Assembly (NCBI GenBank): GCA_947259705.1
Contig: CAMYNL010000003.1
Coordinates: 171,860-235,859 of the forward strand
Direction of reading: 5' to 3'
DNA: 64,000 nt
From: an uncultured Gammaproteobacteria bacterium
GTDB taxonomy: Bacteria > Pseudomonadota > Gammaproteobacteria > Arenicellales > JAANXG01
A program made the translations under genes and the position numbers. A model generated the notes under the pieces. It made no database searches and was not told where the DNA came from. It saw nothing but the letters and a program-made list of their open reading frames with translations. Below are positions 33,674 through 43,998 of the stretch, in pieces (position 1 is the stretch's first letter; every line of letters starts with the position of its first letter).

Positions 33674-33813
33674 AATTTGGTTTCCAGTTCCGCTGCGTGC
33701 TCTGCTTCTCTTTTCGACGCAGCTTTGCCGGACACGGATATCGCGGTAGTCCAGTGGAGGGCGCTGAACCGTCCCGGCGGTGGACACTCTGCCGGGATGC
33801 GGGCCTGAAGCGT

Positions 33814-34137
33814 TCAGCGTTCGAGATACTGGAGTTTGTCGGACGTAGCCTCCCAGTCCGCGGCATCCTCGGGTGCCGGCTTCTTCTCGGTGATTACCGG
33901 CCAGCTGCTCGACAACTCCGCATTCAGTTCCAGGAACTGCTCCTGTCCCGCGGGGATCTCGTCCTCGGCGTAGATCGCGTCGACCGGGCACTCGGGCTCA
34001 CAAAGGCTGCAGTCGATGCATTCTTCCGGATCGATCACCAGGAAGTTCGGCCCTTCATGAAAACAATCCACGGGGCACACCTCGACGCAGTCGGTATACT
34101 TACACTTAATGCATGATTCCGTGACCACATAGGTCAT
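33814..34137 (-). CDS. fdxA: 7Fe ferredoxin FdxA
   Basis: The 107 aa protein is the Azotobacter FdI-type ferredoxin with one [3Fe-4S] and one [4Fe-4S] cluster. The N-terminal cluster region is [19 protein letters not shown] and the second is [18 protein letters not shown]. The C-terminal extension (about 45 residues) is typical of the type. It is a low-potential electron carrier. The neighbourhood with mutS resembles the Pseudomonas fdxA-mutS arrangement. Confidence 0.95.
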   Translation of the reverse strand: MTYVVTESCIKCKYTDCVEVCPVDCFHEGPNFLVIDPEECIDCSLCEPECPVDAIYAEDEIPAGQEQFLELNAELSSSWPVITEKKPAPEDAADWEATSDKLQYLER

Positions 34138-34177
34138 TGAAGCAACTCCGAAACGTTGGATTGGATGAGAGGCCGGT

Positions 34178-34206
34178 ATTTTAGAGAGTTAGGCCCAGCG
34201 GGTAAA
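34178..34206 (-). promoter_or_regulatory. Candidate fdxA promoter
   Basis: On the minus strand TTTACC (34206-34201) and TAAAAT (34183-34178) are 17 bp apart, giving a leader of about 34 nt before fdxA. Immediately upstream is a hairpin TCCGCC-CCGC-GGCGGA at 34207-34222. Confidence 0.5.
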
Positions 34207-34331
34207 TCCGCCCCGCGGCGGAGAGGTGGGAGCACTGGCGAAATCCGCAGATTCAGCTATGTTCGTAGGTGGTGAAGTAAAAACGCGAGGCAGCCGGGCG
34301 ACAGCGGGGATTGTGGCCGAATTAACGAACA

Positions 34332-36074
34332 ATGCTTGCGATTTCCATCCCTAAAGTCCGTCAACAAAAACTGCGCAGCGCGGAGGTAAGGCCGCGCCGT
34401 GTGGAGTCGTGGCTCGCCGATTTGCCGCGCGCCAATCCCAGCGAAACCGCGCAGCAGCTCTGCCAGGCGTTGTTTGCCCAGAACCGGATCCCACTGACCG
34501 CCGCTAATCGCGCCAGTCTCATGGACCTGTACCAGGAGCCGCTGACGGGCGTTATCGCGTCACTGGAGCGCGACACCGGAGCCGCCACGTATCCCCTGGC
34601 GCTCCGCAACCAGGCGATGTTCGACCTGGCGCAGCGGCTGCTCGCAGAGGTCGCGAACAGCTACAAGATCATCGCCACTGACCTGGCGACCCAGAACAAG
34701 ATCGAAACGGCGCGCGCGGAGCTGGTGATGGCCATCCAACGCGCGATACTCTATCTTGGCAGGCGGCTGCTCAACGTCTACCAGGTATATCATCCCTGTC
34801 CAAGCGGTCTCTGGCGGGATTTGCATCAGCTGTATCACTTCGCCGAACAGCAATCACTTCTCGAGGATACGGTTGCGGTGCCGGAACTGAATCCGGGCTC
34901 GGACGGTACTTCATCTATTAACGACACCTACCGGCGGGTCGCTCTAGTGGGCGCATGCAATCCCTACGGGCTCCTGCAGGGAGAGGTATCGCGCCTGTAC
35001 GACCTTATTCCATTGTGGCGGGCCGACGCCGAGATTATGCAACAACCCAAGGGCAAGGATGCGGCCGGCAGTTTTCTCATCAACTTGGCGGCAGACGCAC
35101 CGCCGGTGCCGATGGTGAAGACGCCCAAGGATCAGGGCAAGGCCGGAGAGTGGCGATACATGAGCACCATCGGGCTGGTGCGCGAGATTCACCGCATCCT
35201 GAAGAACCTCGGTAACTCAGCGGCGCTGAAAGCCCTCAACGCCGGCCTGGTGCCCGGCGTAGATGTCACGCAGCCGGACCTGCTACACAGGGCGGGGCGC
35301 ATGCTGGGGGCGGTGAGCGTACGGCGTCGATCCAAGCGCAGTCGTGCCGACATGGAACTGGTGATCTGTACCGGCGTCAACGCGATCCACTACTTCGCCA
35401 GCGGACAGCGACCATTTGCTGAACCTGCCAATGCGAGCCGACCCTCGTTTCACGGGAAGGATCATGACGACGGAGACGAGGCTCAGGAGGAGCAGTATCT
35501 GGACCTTATGGACCCGAACGTCGATATACACCTTGGCGAGTCCGGTCATGCCGGAATTGCGAGAAAGGGCGACGGCAAGGGCCAGACCCGCTGGCAGCAC
35601 AATACCGTCTACCGCTTGCACCCCTGCCAGGCGCGGGACCAGAGTGCCAGTGGCCTGTGCCTGCGTTTTAGCATCGCCAACGACCTGAAACTTCGCGTGG
35701 GAGACCCGGTCGGTCTGCAGTATCCCACCCCGGACCGTTGGCGGGTCGCAGTGGTGCGCTGGCTGCGCACCGATGCGAGTGACAAACTGGATATCGGCGT
35801 GCAGTTGCTGGCGCCCGAACTAGATCCGGTCGCGGTCAGGCGCCAGCCCGCCGGAGACGAGGACGATCCGCCCTACTTCCAGGCCCTGTTGTTGCCGGGA
35901 AATGTCACCCTGCGGCAGCCGGGCTCCCTGCTGCTTCCGCGCGGCAGTTACAAGAACCACGACAGGCTGGAGATGCGCCGGGGTGACGCCGACCCGGAGC
36001 AGGTCGTATTGCTGAGGCTGCTGGACCGCACCGGCAGCTACGATCAGCTGCTACTGACGTCGCCGGGCGGATAG
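34332..36074 (+). CDS. Conserved protein with PilZ-like C-terminal domain
   Basis: The 580 aa cytoplasmic protein starts with a region seen in uncharacterised gammaproteobacterial proteins (VESWLADLPRANPSETAQQLCQAL). A mostly helical middle runs to about residue 350, followed by an acidic linker. The segment from about residue 425 to 510 resembles PilZ: DQSASG fits the [D/N]xSxxG half of the c-di-GMP motif, followed by LRVGDPVGLQ and VAVVRWLRTDASDKLDIGVQLLAPE. A clear RxxxR partner is not obvious, so binding of c-di-GMP is uncertain. It is convergent with mutS, 3 nt apart. Confidence 0.7.
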   Translation: MLAISIPKVRQQKLRSAEVRPRRVESWLADLPRANPSETAQQLCQALFAQNRIPLTAANRASLMDLYQEPLTGVIASLERDTGAATYPLALRNQAMFDLAQRLLAEVANSYKIIATDLATQNKIETARAELVMAIQRAILYLGRRLLNVYQVYHPCPSGLWRDLHQLYHFAEQQSLLEDTVAVPELNPGSDGTSSINDTYRRVALVGACNPYGLLQGEVSRLYDLIPLWRADAEIMQQPKGKDAAGSFLINLAADAPPVPMVKTPKDQGKAGEWRYMSTIGLVREIHRILKNLGNSAALKALNAGLVPGVDVTQPDLLHRAGRMLGAVSVRRRSKRSRADMELVICTGVNAIHYFASGQRPFAEPANASRPSFHGKDHDDGDEAQEEQYLDLMDPNVDIHLGESGHAGIARKGDGKGQTRWQHNTVYRLHPCQARDQSASGLCLRFSIANDLKLRVGDPVGLQYPTPDRWRVAVVRWLRTDASDKLDIGVQLLAPELDPVAVRRQPAGDEDDPPYFQALLLPGNVTLRQPGSLLLPRGSYKNHDRLEMRRGDADPEQVVLLRLLDRTGSYDQLLLTSPGG

Positions 36075-36077
36075 CTG

Positions 36078-38654
36078 CTAGTCCTTCAACAAGTCTTTTA
36101 GCGCGAACAGTGTGTCCAGCGCAGCACGCGGCGAAAGCTGATCGGGGTCAAGCTCGCGCAGGCGGGATGCGGCGGCTTCGACTGCGGGGTCCACGGGCGC
36201 CGCCGTTTCTGGGAATATCGAAATCTGGGGGCTGACGGCGGTATGATCTTCGTCGTAATGGCTCTCCAGCTGCTGCAGTTTCGCTCTTGCCCGCTCCAGT
36301 ACCGCTGTCGGTATGCCTGCGAGCTTCGCCACCTGGATGCCGTAACTCTGGCTGGCTGGGCCTGGCTTGACGGTATAGAGGAAGACCACGTCGAGCCCAT
36401 GTTCCACGGCGTCCAGGTGCACATTGCGTACCCCCGGGCAACGGTCAGGGAGCACGGTGATCTCGAAGTAATGGGTCGAGAAGAGCACAAACGCACGCAC
36501 CTTCTCCGCTAGTTCGTGGGCGCAGGCCCAAGCCAGTGCGAGGCCATCAAAGGTGCTGGTGCCGCGGCCTATCTCATCCACCAACACCAGGCTTTCGGGC
36601 GTGGCATTGCGCAGTATGTGCGCCATCTCGGTCATCTCCACCATGAAGGTGGAGCGCCCGCCAGCAAGATCATCGGCGGCGCCTATGCGGGTGAAGATCC
36701 GATCTATCGGTCCAATCACGGCGGAGCGCGCCGGGACGAAACAACCGGTATGGGCCAGTAAAGCGATCAATGCAGTCTGCCGCATGAAGGTGCTCTTGCC
36801 GCCCATGTTGGGTCCGGTGATAACCAGCATCCGCTGGTCGTCATCGAACTCGACGCTATTGGCGATGAAGGGGCTTGGCAAGGTGGCTTCCACCACCGGG
36901 TGGCGCCCCGCTTCGATGGCCATGCCCGGCCGGCTTTCGAGCACCGGCCGCGTCCAGTCCAGGGCCTCGGCCCGCGCCGCGAAGTTGGTCAGCACATCGA
37001 GTTCTGCCACCGCGCGGGCGCAGGCCTGCACCTCGCCGGTCGACGTTGAAACTCTCTGCAGCAGGTCCTGGTACAGCCATTTCTCCCGCGCCAAGGCCTT
37101 TTCGCGGGCACTCAAGACCTTCTCCTCGTATCCTTTCAGCTCGGCGGTCACGAAGCGTTCCGCGTTCTTGAGGGTCTGCCGCCTGATGTAGTGATCCGGA
37201 ACGCGGGCGGCCTGGGATCTTGTCACCTCGATGTAGAACCCGTGCACCCGGTTGTATTGCACTTTCAGGTTGGCGATGCCGGTATGCTCCCTTTCCCGCC
37301 CCTCCAGGTCCAGCAAAAAACCCTTATTGTCACGGCTCAGGGTTCGTAGTTCGTCCAGCTCCGCGTCGTAGCCGTCGGCGATGACAGCACCGTCGCGCAG
37401 TGCAGGTGCCGGATCTGTCATCACCGACCTTTGCAGCAGGTCCAGCAGTTCGGGAAACGGCCCCAGGCGCCGACACAGGGCCGCCAACCGCGGTGCGTCG
37501 AGGTCCTGCAGCAGCCCTACCAGTATCGGTAGGGTCTCCAGTGCGATGCGGATGCGGACCAGGTCCGCCGGCCGCGCCGACAGCAGCGCCACACGGGTCA
37601 GGGCGCGCTCCAGGTCCCCGATCGTTCGGACGAGCCGGTGCGACTCCTGGCGCCCGGGGAAGCACAGCAGGGCGGCGACGGCCTCCTGGCGCCGATGCAG
37701 TTCATTTCGGTCGCGCAGCGGGCCATGCACCCAGCGCCTGAGCAGCCGCGATCCCATGGCGCCGGCACACTGGTCCAGTAGATCAATCAGGGTGTGTTCG
37801 CGCCCGCCGGCAAGGTTTGTCTCGAGTTCGAGGTTGCGCCGGCTGGCGGCGTCGATGTGGACCTGGTCTCCCCGCCGTTCCACGCGCAGATCGTTGACAT
37901 GCGGCAGCTCATTTCGCTGCGTGTCGCGGGCGTACTGGAACACCGCACCGGCCGCCGCCACCAGGGTGGGGCGGTCCTCGCAGCCGAAGGCCGTCAGGTC
38001 GCGGGTACCGAACTGTTCGCGCAGCGCACGGGCCGCGGACTGATGCTGGAAATACCAGTCGGGCACTGTCTGCACCGCGCGCCCGGTAGCCTCCGTTACC
38101 TGGGTCTTCTGGGATTCCGCGGCCAGCAATTCGGCCGGGTCCAGTCGCTCGAGTTCGTCGGCAATGCCCTGCAAACCGCCTGGTTCCAAGGCCACGAAGT
38201 AGCCGCTGGAGAGCTCCAGAGCGGCCAGGCCGCAGCTTTCGGAACCGGACATGTACACCGCCGCCAGAAGACTCTCGCGGCGTTCCTCCAGCAGACCCTC
38301 GTCGGTGAGCGTACCCGGCGTGACGACCCGGGTTACCCTGCGCTCGACCGGTCCCTTGCCCTTGCCCGGTTCGCCGATCTGCTCGCACACCGCAACGGAT
38401 TCGCCCAGCCGCACCAACCGCGAAAGATATTGCTCCACGCTGTGCACCGGGACACCGGCCATGGGTATCGCGGCGCCGGCCGATTTGCCCCGCTGCGTCA
38501 GGGTGATGTCTAGCAGCCCGGCGGCGCGCTGAGCATCTTCGTAAAACAGCTCGTAGAAGTCCCCCATGCGATAGAACAACAGCACATGCGGATGCTCCGC
38601 CTTCAGCCGCAGGTACTGTTGCATCATCGGTGTGTGCTGGGAGATGTCCGTCAT
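36078..38654 (-). CDS. mutS: DNA mismatch repair protein MutS
   Basis: MutS recognises mismatches and recruits MutL. The 858 aa protein has the mismatch-binding domain with the conserved Phe-Glu-like site ([17 protein letters not shown]), connector, lever and clamp domains, and the ATPase with Walker [22 protein letters not shown] and Walker [17 protein letters not shown]. The C-terminal tail ends [13 protein letters not shown] as in E. coli-type MutS. Its start overlaps the stop of suhB by 4 nt. Confidence 0.97.
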   Translation of the reverse strand: MTDISQHTPMMQQYLRLKAEHPHVLLFYRMGDFYELFYEDAQRAAGLLDITLTQRGKSAGAAIPMAGVPVHSVEQYLSRLVRLGESVAVCEQIGEPGKGKGPVERRVTRVVTPGTLTDEGLLEERRESLLAAVYMSGSESCGLAALELSSGYFVALEPGGLQGIADELERLDPAELLAAESQKTQVTEATGRAVQTVPDWYFQHQSAARALREQFGTRDLTAFGCEDRPTLVAAAGAVFQYARDTQRNELPHVNDLRVERRGDQVHIDAASRRNLELETNLAGGREHTLIDLLDQCAGAMGSRLLRRWVHGPLRDRNELHRRQEAVAALLCFPGRQESHRLVRTIGDLERALTRVALLSARPADLVRIRIALETLPILVGLLQDLDAPRLAALCRRLGPFPELLDLLQRSVMTDPAPALRDGAVIADGYDAELDELRTLSRDNKGFLLDLEGREREHTGIANLKVQYNRVHGFYIEVTRSQAARVPDHYIRRQTLKNAERFVTAELKGYEEKVLSAREKALAREKWLYQDLLQRVSTSTGEVQACARAVAELDVLTNFAARAEALDWTRPVLESRPGMAIEAGRHPVVEATLPSPFIANSVEFDDDQRMLVITGPNMGGKSTFMRQTALIALLAHTGCFVPARSAVIGPIDRIFTRIGAADDLAGGRSTFMVEMTEMAHILRNATPESLVLVDEIGRGTSTFDGLALAWACAHELAEKVRAFVLFSTHYFEITVLPDRCPGVRNVHLDAVEHGLDVVFLYTVKPGPASQSYGIQVAKLAGIPTAVLERARAKLQQLESHYDEDHTAVSPQISIFPETAAPVDPAVEAAASRLRELDPDQLSPRAALDTLFALKDLLKD

Positions 38655-39433
38655 GACCGGCGGGCTTGAAGAACCTCTAGCATCGCGGTGTGAATTTCCG
38701 GATTACCGGCGACAATATCGCCGGATTTCAGGTAGTCGCGGCCACCGGCCAGATCGCTGACCATTCCTCCGGCTTCCTGAATCAGCAGGCAGCCTGCGGC
38801 CATGTCCCAGGGGCTGAGGCCGAGTTCCCAGAATCCGTCCAGCCTTCCACAGGCCACATACGCCAGGTCCAGCGCCGCGGAACCGGCTCTGCGTACCCCG
38901 CTGCTTCGCATCAGCAGCAGGCGAAAATCTTCTATCCATTCCTCCAGGCGGTCCAGCGACTTGAACGGAAAGCCGGTGCCCAGCAGGGCGTCGCGGGTGC
39001 GGGACACCTTGCTCACGCGGATACGTCTGTCGTTCAGGTGGGCGCCGCCTCCGCGGCTGGCTGTAAACAATTCGTCCCGCAGCGGATCAAACACGACCGC
39101 CTGGTCGAGCTGACTCTTGTGCCGCAGAGCGATGGATACGGCGAACTGCGGGTGACCGTGCAGAAAGTTGGTGGTACCGTCCAACGGGTCGATGATCCAC
39201 TCGTAGTCATCGCCCCGGTGGTGGCCGCTTTCCTCCGCATGGATGGCGTGTTCCGGGTAGGCGGCACGAATGACACGCACTATCTCGTGTTCCGCCTCCT
39301 GATCTACCTGGGACACGAAGTCATTGCGACCTTTTTCGGTCACCATCAGTCGGTCCACGTGGGTCTGATATCGTAGAATCAGGTTCCCGGCCTGGCGCGC
39401 CGCACGCACCGCGGTATTCAGGAATGGGTGCAT
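38651..39433 (-). CDS. suhB: Inositol monophosphatase family protein SuhB
   Basis: The 260 aa protein has the metal-binding motifs of the family: EESG (HAEESGHH), [15 protein letters not shown], and [15 protein letters not shown] near the C-terminus. In E. coli SuhB also supports rRNA transcription complexes. The ATG at 39433 begins the family N-terminus [16 protein letters not shown]; the open frame extends further upstream without similarity. It is divergent from trmJ, the conserved arrangement, and overlaps mutS by 4 nt. Confidence 0.93.
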   Translation of the reverse strand: MHPFLNTAVRAARQAGNLILRYQTHVDRLMVTEKGRNDFVSQVDQEAEHEIVRVIRAAYPEHAIHAEESGHHRGDDYEWIIDPLDGTTNFLHGHPQFAVSIALRHKSQLDQAVVFDPLRDELFTASRGGGAHLNDRRIRVSKVSRTRDALLGTGFPFKSLDRLEEWIEDFRLLLMRSSGVRRAGSAALDLAYVACGRLDGFWELGLSPWDMAAGCLLIQEAGGMVSDLAGGRDYLKSGDIVAGNPEIHTAMLEVLQARRS

Positions 39434-39572
39434 AGGGATGACTCCAGGTGGCAGATGACATCGCGCGGGTCGACCGCTGTGGGAGGCGTGATTTTCATAG
39501 TCCAGATTGGAGGCGGCAAGATGCCGGGCGGCGCATTGTATAGGCTGTTCCGGCAAACGACCAAGTGTAACG

Positions 39573-40301
39573 ATGAACGCGTCGGCAACGAGATTCGTAC
39601 TGGTGGAAACCAGCCATCCCGGCAATATCGGTGGCGTGGCACGCGCCATGAAAACCATGGGGCTGGCGCGCCTGCATCTGGTGGCGCCGAAAAGCTTCCC
39701 CCACCCGGAGGCATCGCAGCGCGCTGCCGGCGCAGATGATCTGCTCAGGGGCGCAGTGTGCCATGACCGGTTGACCGATGCGGTCGCCGACTGCCGCCTG
39801 GTGATCGGGACCACGGCGCGTCAACGGACCATAGAATGGCCACTGCTGACGCCGGCCGAAGCCGCGCGCAGATTATGTACGGAGGGCCGGAACGGGCCGG
39901 TAGCCATTGTGTTCGGCCGTGAGCGCAACGGTCTGACCAACAGCGAAGTGGACCTGTGCCATGCCATGGTGCGGATTCCGACCGACAGCGGGTACTCGTC
40001 CCTCAATCTGGCGAGCGCGGCGCAGGTCCTGGCTTACGAGATCCGGCTGGCAGACGGCAGGGAGGAAGATCCGCGACAAACGGTTCCGGCGGCGGCGAAC
40101 GGCGACGCCATGGGCTTGTTCTATCGGCATCTGCAGCAGACACTGTACGACCTCGATTTCGTCAAGACGCAGCACCCGCCGGTCAAGCTGATGCGCAAAC
40201 TCATGCGTCTGTTCAACCGCGCCCGACCCAGCGAGGAGGAACTCAGCATCCTGCGGGGCATCCTCGCCGCGGCCCAGGCGGCGGTGCGGCATAAACCTTG
40301 A
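39573..40301 (+). CDS. trmJ: tRNA (cytidine/uridine-2'-O-)-methyltransferase TrmJ
   Basis: TrmJ methylates the 2'-OH of position 32 in several tRNAs. The 242 aa protein is a SPOUT-fold enzyme with [42 protein letters not shown] and [22 protein letters not shown] (the knot). The ATG at 39573 matches the family start; an upstream in-frame extension is unconserved. It lies between divergent suhB and downstream cysE. Confidence 0.95.
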   Translation: MNASATRFVLVETSHPGNIGGVARAMKTMGLARLHLVAPKSFPHPEASQRAAGADDLLRGAVCHDRLTDAVADCRLVIGTTARQRTIEWPLLTPAEAARRLCTEGRNGPVAIVFGRERNGLTNSEVDLCHAMVRIPTDSGYSSLNLASAAQVLAYEIRLADGREEDPRQTVPAAANGDAMGLFYRHLQQTLYDLDFVKTQHPPVKLMRKLMRLFNRARPSEEELSILRGILAAAQAAVRHKP

Positions 40302-40350
40302 CAGTCAGTGTGGTCACTGGCCTGATACCAGGGCCAACAGGAACCGATTG

Positions 40351-41151
40351 ATGTTCGAGCGACTGAAAGAAGACATACGCTGCGTATTCGAGCGCGACCC
40401 CGCGGCGCGTTCGACCCTGGAGGTGCTCACCGCATACCCCGGTCTGCATGCGATTATCGTGCATCGTCTCACGCACAAACTCTGGAGGGCGCACTGGTTC
40501 TGGCTGGCAAGGTTCATTTCGCACCTTGCACGCTGGCTGACCGGTATTGAGATCCACCCCGGCGCACAGATTGGTCGCCGGTTCTTCGTCGATCACGGGA
40601 TGGGGGTCGTGATCGGTGAGACCTCGGTGATCGCGGATGACTGCACCTTGTATCACGGCGTCACCCTGGGTGGCACCACCTGGGAGAAGGTAAAGCGCCA
40701 CCCCTCGCTGGGTCACCACGTGGTCGTGGGGGCCGGAGCCAAGGTGCTGGGTCCCGTCAACATCGGCGACGGAGCAAGGATCGGTTCCAACTCGGTCGTG
40801 GTCAAGGATGTACCCCCGGGCGCCACGGTGGTTGGCATACCGGGGCATGTAGTGAAACCAACAACGGAGAACAGGCAACGCGCGGAGATGGCGCGTCGCA
40901 TCGGATTCGATGCCTACGGACAGACCAGGGACCTCAGCGACCCGGTCACCGATGCCGTCGACTGCATCCTCGATCATCTCCATGTCATGGATCAGCAGCA
41001 CCGCGGAATCCTGGCCAAGCTGGCGCAGGCGGGCATCGATATTCGCGACCTGGACATACCGGACATCGAGTTGGCGCGGCTGGATGAGGAGGCTGCTCCG
41101 GTGGCGGAACCGGCCGGGGAGTCAGCGCCGCAGGGGCGTGAAAATAGTTGA
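40351..41151 (+). CDS. cysE: Serine O-acetyltransferase
   Basis: CysE makes O-acetylserine for cysteine synthesis. The protein has an N-terminal helical part ([26 protein letters not shown]) and a left-handed hexapeptide beta-helix with [31 protein letters not shown] and [29 protein letters not shown]. An ACAGGAA sequence precedes the start; a TTG one codon earlier is possible. The IscR operator begins inside its last codons, and iscR follows. Confidence 0.94.
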   Translation: MFERLKEDIRCVFERDPAARSTLEVLTAYPGLHAIIVHRLTHKLWRAHWFWLARFISHLARWLTGIEIHPGAQIGRRFFVDHGMGVVIGETSVIADDCTLYHGVTLGGTTWEKVKRHPSLGHHVVVGAGAKVLGPVNIGDGARIGSNSVVVKDVPPGATVVGIPGHVVKPTTENRQRAEMARRIGFDAYGQTRDLSDPVTDAVDCILDHLHVMDQQHRGILAKLAQAGIDIRDLDIPDIELARLDEEAAPVAEPAGESAPQGRENS

Positions 41152-41168
41152 TCAAAATAGTCAAGTAA
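41144..41168 (+). promoter_or_regulatory. IscR type 1 operator upstream of iscR
   Basis: The 25 bp from ATAGTTGATC to AGTCAAGTAA match the type 1 IscR consensus (as I recall it, ATASYYGACTRWWWYAGTC followed by RRSTAT) at 22 of 25 positions. A second half-site, ATAGCTGAC, is at 41175-41183. The operator overlaps the cysE stop codon and lies 36 bp before iscR, as expected for autorepression by [2Fe-2S]-IscR. Confidence 0.8.
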
Positions 41169-41203
41169 GTGACAATAGCTGACGTGTTTGCCGGAGATCC
41201 GCG

Positions 41204-41662
41204 ATGAAGTTGACCACCAAAGGCCGCTATGCCGTCACCGCCATGCTCGACCTGGCGATCCACTATGACCGGGGGGCTGTGTCCCTCAGTGAGGTGGCGA
41301 CGCGTCAGGGCATCTCGCTGGCATACTTGGAGCAGCTGTTTTCGCAGCTGCGCCGACAAAATCTGGTACGGAGCACGCGCGGGCCCGGAGGCGGGTACAG
41401 CCTGAGTCGCGTACCCGGCGAGATCTCGGTTGCGCAAATTATTGATGCGATAAGTGAAAATATTGACGCAACGCTTTGTGGTGGAAGCAAAAATTGTGCT
41501 GACGACAGCCCCTGCTTGACGCACTATCTGTGGGCCGATCTGAGCAGCCAGATACGTGATTTTCTGGACTCCAGGACCCTTGGAGAACTAATCACTCAAC
41601 CCCATGTTAGAGCAGTGGCAACGCGCCAGGAACACCGCATGGAGATTGAGTTCAAACACTGA
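41204..41662 (+). CDS. iscR: Fe-S cluster regulator IscR
   Basis: IscR is an Rrf2-family [2Fe-2S] transcription factor controlling Fe-S assembly. The 152 aa protein begins MKLTTKGRYAVTAMLDLAIH and has the wing sequence TRGPGGGYSLSR. The cluster ligands are kept in LCGGSKNCADDSPCLTHYLW, the C-x5-C-x5-C spacing of E. coli IscR. It is followed by iscA instead of iscS, and by no other isc gene. Confidence 0.95.
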   Translation: MKLTTKGRYAVTAMLDLAIHYDRGAVSLSEVATRQGISLAYLEQLFSQLRRQNLVRSTRGPGGGYSLSRVPGEISVAQIIDAISENIDATLCGGSKNCADDSPCLTHYLWADLSSQIRDFLDSRTLGELITQPHVRAVATRQEHRMEIEFKH

Positions 41663-41701
41663 TATGACCCGAATAAGCGAAGACACGATGGCGACCAAGG
41701 T

Positions 41702-42025
41702 ATGTCTGTGACACTGACCACCAGTGCCGCTCAACGCGTGCAGAAATACCTCGAGTCGAAACAGGACTGCGTGGGCCTTCGCTTCGGGATCAAGACCACC
41801 GGTTGCTCCGGCTACGCCTACGCAGTGACCTTCGCGGAAGACATCAAACCCGGTGATCAGGTTTTCGAGAGTCATGGTGTCAAGATCATCGTCGACCATG
41901 AGAGTCTCGGGTACGTCAACGGGACCGAGATCGATTTCCGCAAGGAAGGCCTGAACGAGGCCTTCCATTTTGACAACCCTAACGTGACGGACACCTGCGG
42001 CTGCGGCGAGAGTTTTACTGTTTGA
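41702..42025 (+). CDS. iscA: A-type iron-sulfur carrier protein IscA
   Basis: The 107 aa protein has the three conserved cysteines of A-type carriers: Cys35 in TTGCSGYAY, and Cys99 and Cys101 in DTCGCGESF. The sequence is closest to the IscA branch (LRFGIKTTGCSGYAYAVTF). It delivers Fe-S clusters to target proteins. It follows iscR by 39 bp and is probably under the same operator. iscS, iscU, hscB, hscA and fdx are not here. Confidence 0.92.
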   Translation: MSVTLTTSAAQRVQKYLESKQDCVGLRFGIKTTGCSGYAYAVTFAEDIKPGDQVFESHGVKIIVDHESLGYVNGTEIDFRKEGLNEAFHFDNPNVTDTCGCGESFTV

Positions 42026-42081
42026 GCCGGGGCCGCAGCCCGCAGCTCGCGACAGACAGTAGATACTGCAGTACGAAGCGG

Positions 42082-43470
42082 ATGATGAGCAGCGTTGAGA
42101 TTTCCCTCCAGGACCTTTTGCCCGGCCGCGAGTGCGGCGCCCCTGCAACATCGGCCGGCCGGGTGGCAGTGTCGACGCTGGGATGCAAGATCAATAGCTT
42201 CGAATCGGAGCAGATAGCACAGGCCCTGCGCGGCCGCAACTGGCAGGCAGTGGGCGGCCGACAGCGGGCCGATCTGCACATCATCAACACTTGCACCGTC
42301 ACCGGCGAGGCGGATCGCCAGGCCCGGCAGGAAGTCCGGCGGGCGGTGCGCCGCAACCCGGACGCACTGATAGTTGTCACCGGCTGCTACGCGCAGATGG
42401 ATGCCGAGGCCTGTGCCGCGATCCCCGGGGTCGATCTGGTGCTGGGCAACGATCGCAAGCTTGACCTGCATGACCTCCTGCCCCTGTTACAGTCCGGCCG
42501 CCTGCCCAAGGTGATGGTGGGGGAAGTCGACCGCCATGTGAGTCTGCCGCGTCAGATCGTCGGGGCTATTGACGGCCGCACCCGCGCATTCGTGCAGGTC
42601 CAGCAGGGATGCGACCAGGGATGTACGTTCTGCGTTATCCACCGCGCGCGCGGACCCAGCCGATCGCTGCCGGCGAAGCTGGTGATCAGGCAGGCCCAGC
42701 GGCTGGTCATGAACGGCTGCCGGGAACTGGTGGTGTGTGGCGTTGACCTGGGTTCGTATGGCGAGGATGGTCCGCATCAGTCATCGACTCTTGTGGAAAT
42801 ACTTAATAATATCAGTGATTTGGACGGTGATTTCAGAATCAGGTTGAGTTCTATAGATCCTGCCCACCTGACTGATGAACTGTTCGATCTGCTTGCTGCC
42901 AGCCGCAAGATGTGTCCCCACCTGCACCTGTCATTGCAAAGCGGTAACACCCTGATCCTGAAACGGATGAGGCGCCGTTACGACGCGGACCATGTATTCC
43001 AGCGTATTCGAACCCTTCGGGAACGTCTGCCCGGGCTGGTATTGAGCGCAGACGTCATGGTCGGCTTTCCAACCGAAACGGAGGAGCACTACCAGCAGAC
43101 CGAGAACATGGTGCGCGATCTTGAAATCGCCTACCCGCACGTGTTCGTCTACTCGCCGCGGACCGGTACACCCGCGGCCCGCATCCCGGCCGGCAGACAG
43201 GTGCCCGTGGCGCAGCGGCGGGCCAGGGCGAACCGGCTGCGCCGCGCCGCTGCCCTGGTAAGGCGCGACGTGCTCCAACGGCGGCTGGGTGACCGCATCC
43301 GCGTGTTGGTCGAGGGCGGTGGAAGCCCGCCGGCCGGCTTACGACGCGCCCGCGCCGGAGATTACGTCCCGGTATGGGTGCCGACTGAACAGGCTGGTGT
43401 CGGTGACTGGCTGGAGGTGGAGGTCTTCGCGGTTTCCGACGACGCCCTCATTGCCCGCGCGGCCACCTAA
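42082..43470 (+). CDS. mtaB: tRNA t6A37 methylthiotransferase MtaB
   Basis: MtaB converts t6A to ms2t6A at position 37 of tRNA using two [4Fe-4S] clusters. From the ATG at 42082 (462 aa) the N-terminal MTTase cysteines are Cys35, Cys71 and Cys102, and the radical-SAM motif is CDQGCTFC (Cys177, 181, 184). A TRAM-like region occupies the last 70 residues. A TTG at 42022 keeps the frame open but is unlikely. The placement after iscA, within a usually isc-filled interval, makes sense for an Fe-S enzyme. Confidence 0.9.
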   Translation: MMSSVEISLQDLLPGRECGAPATSAGRVAVSTLGCKINSFESEQIAQALRGRNWQAVGGRQRADLHIINTCTVTGEADRQARQEVRRAVRRNPDALIVVTGCYAQMDAEACAAIPGVDLVLGNDRKLDLHDLLPLLQSGRLPKVMVGEVDRHVSLPRQIVGAIDGRTRAFVQVQQGCDQGCTFCVIHRARGPSRSLPAKLVIRQAQRLVMNGCRELVVCGVDLGSYGEDGPHQSSTLVEILNNISDLDGDFRIRLSSIDPAHLTDELFDLLAASRKMCPHLHLSLQSGNTLILKRMRRRYDADHVFQRIRTLRERLPGLVLSADVMVGFPTETEEHYQQTENMVRDLEIAYPHVFVYSPRTGTPAARIPAGRQVPVAQRRARANRLRRAAALVRRDVLQRRLGDRIRVLVEGGGSPPAGLRRARAGDYVPVWVPTEQAGVGDWLEVEVFAVSDDALIARAAT

Positions 43471-43484
43471 ACGTTACACTACGC

Positions 43485-43507
43485 GCCCCCGGGACCCTGG
43501 GGCTTTT
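43485..43507 (+). terminator. Possible terminator after mtaB
   Basis: GCCCC (43485-43489) pairs with GGGGC (43499-43503), followed by TTTT. The loop CGGGACCCT could pair partly. The stem is short, so termination may be partial before ndk. Confidence 0.4.
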
Positions 43508-43552
43508 GCATATTTATCATACAGTTGTAATCAGCAGCTTGGAGAACAGTGC

Positions 43553-43984
43553 ATGGCGGTCGAGCGCACCCTGTCAATCATAAAACCCGATGCGGTAGCA
43601 AAAAACATTATCGGTGAGATCTATCGCCGCTTCGAGTCAGGCGGATTAGGAGTCGTCGCCGCCCGCATGCTGCACTTGAGCGCGGAGCAGGCACAGCAAT
43701 TTTATGCCGTCCACAAGGAACGGCCGTTTTATAATGACCTGGTCACCTACATGCAATCGGGCCCGGTGATGGTGCAGGTGCTGGAGGGTGACGACGCAAT
43801 TGCGAGGCACCGGGAAATCATGGGCGCCACCAACCCCAAGGACGCCGCACCTGGCACCATTCGTGCCGATTTTGCGACCTCGGTGGAGGAAAACGCGGTG
43901 CATGGATCGGATGGGCCGGATACCGCCGCGACTGAAATCGCCTTCTTCTTCAACGGTGATCAGATCTGCGCCCGGACCCGGTGA
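43553..43984 (+). CDS. ndk: Nucleoside diphosphate kinase
   Basis: Ndk equilibrates nucleoside triphosphates through a phosphohistidine. The 143 aa protein begins [18 protein letters not shown] and has the active-site His117 in [32 protein letters not shown] provides a ribosome binding site 9 nt before the ATG at 43553. It starts the ndk-rlmN-pilF-rodZ-hisS series. Confidence 0.97.
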   Translation: MAVERTLSIIKPDAVAKNIIGEIYRRFESGGLGVVAARMLHLSAEQAQQFYAVHKERPFYNDLVTYMQSGPVMVQVLEGDDAIARHREIMGATNPKDAAPGTIRADFATSVEENAVHGSDGPDTAATEIAFFFNGDQICARTR

Positions 43985-43998
43985 CGAGCCGAGGTGAC

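Noticed and set aside
33503..33991. Minus-strand frame of 162 codons across the dsbC-fdxA gap
   Set aside because: It overlaps fdxA on the same strand in another frame, has noise-like composition and crosses the terminator.
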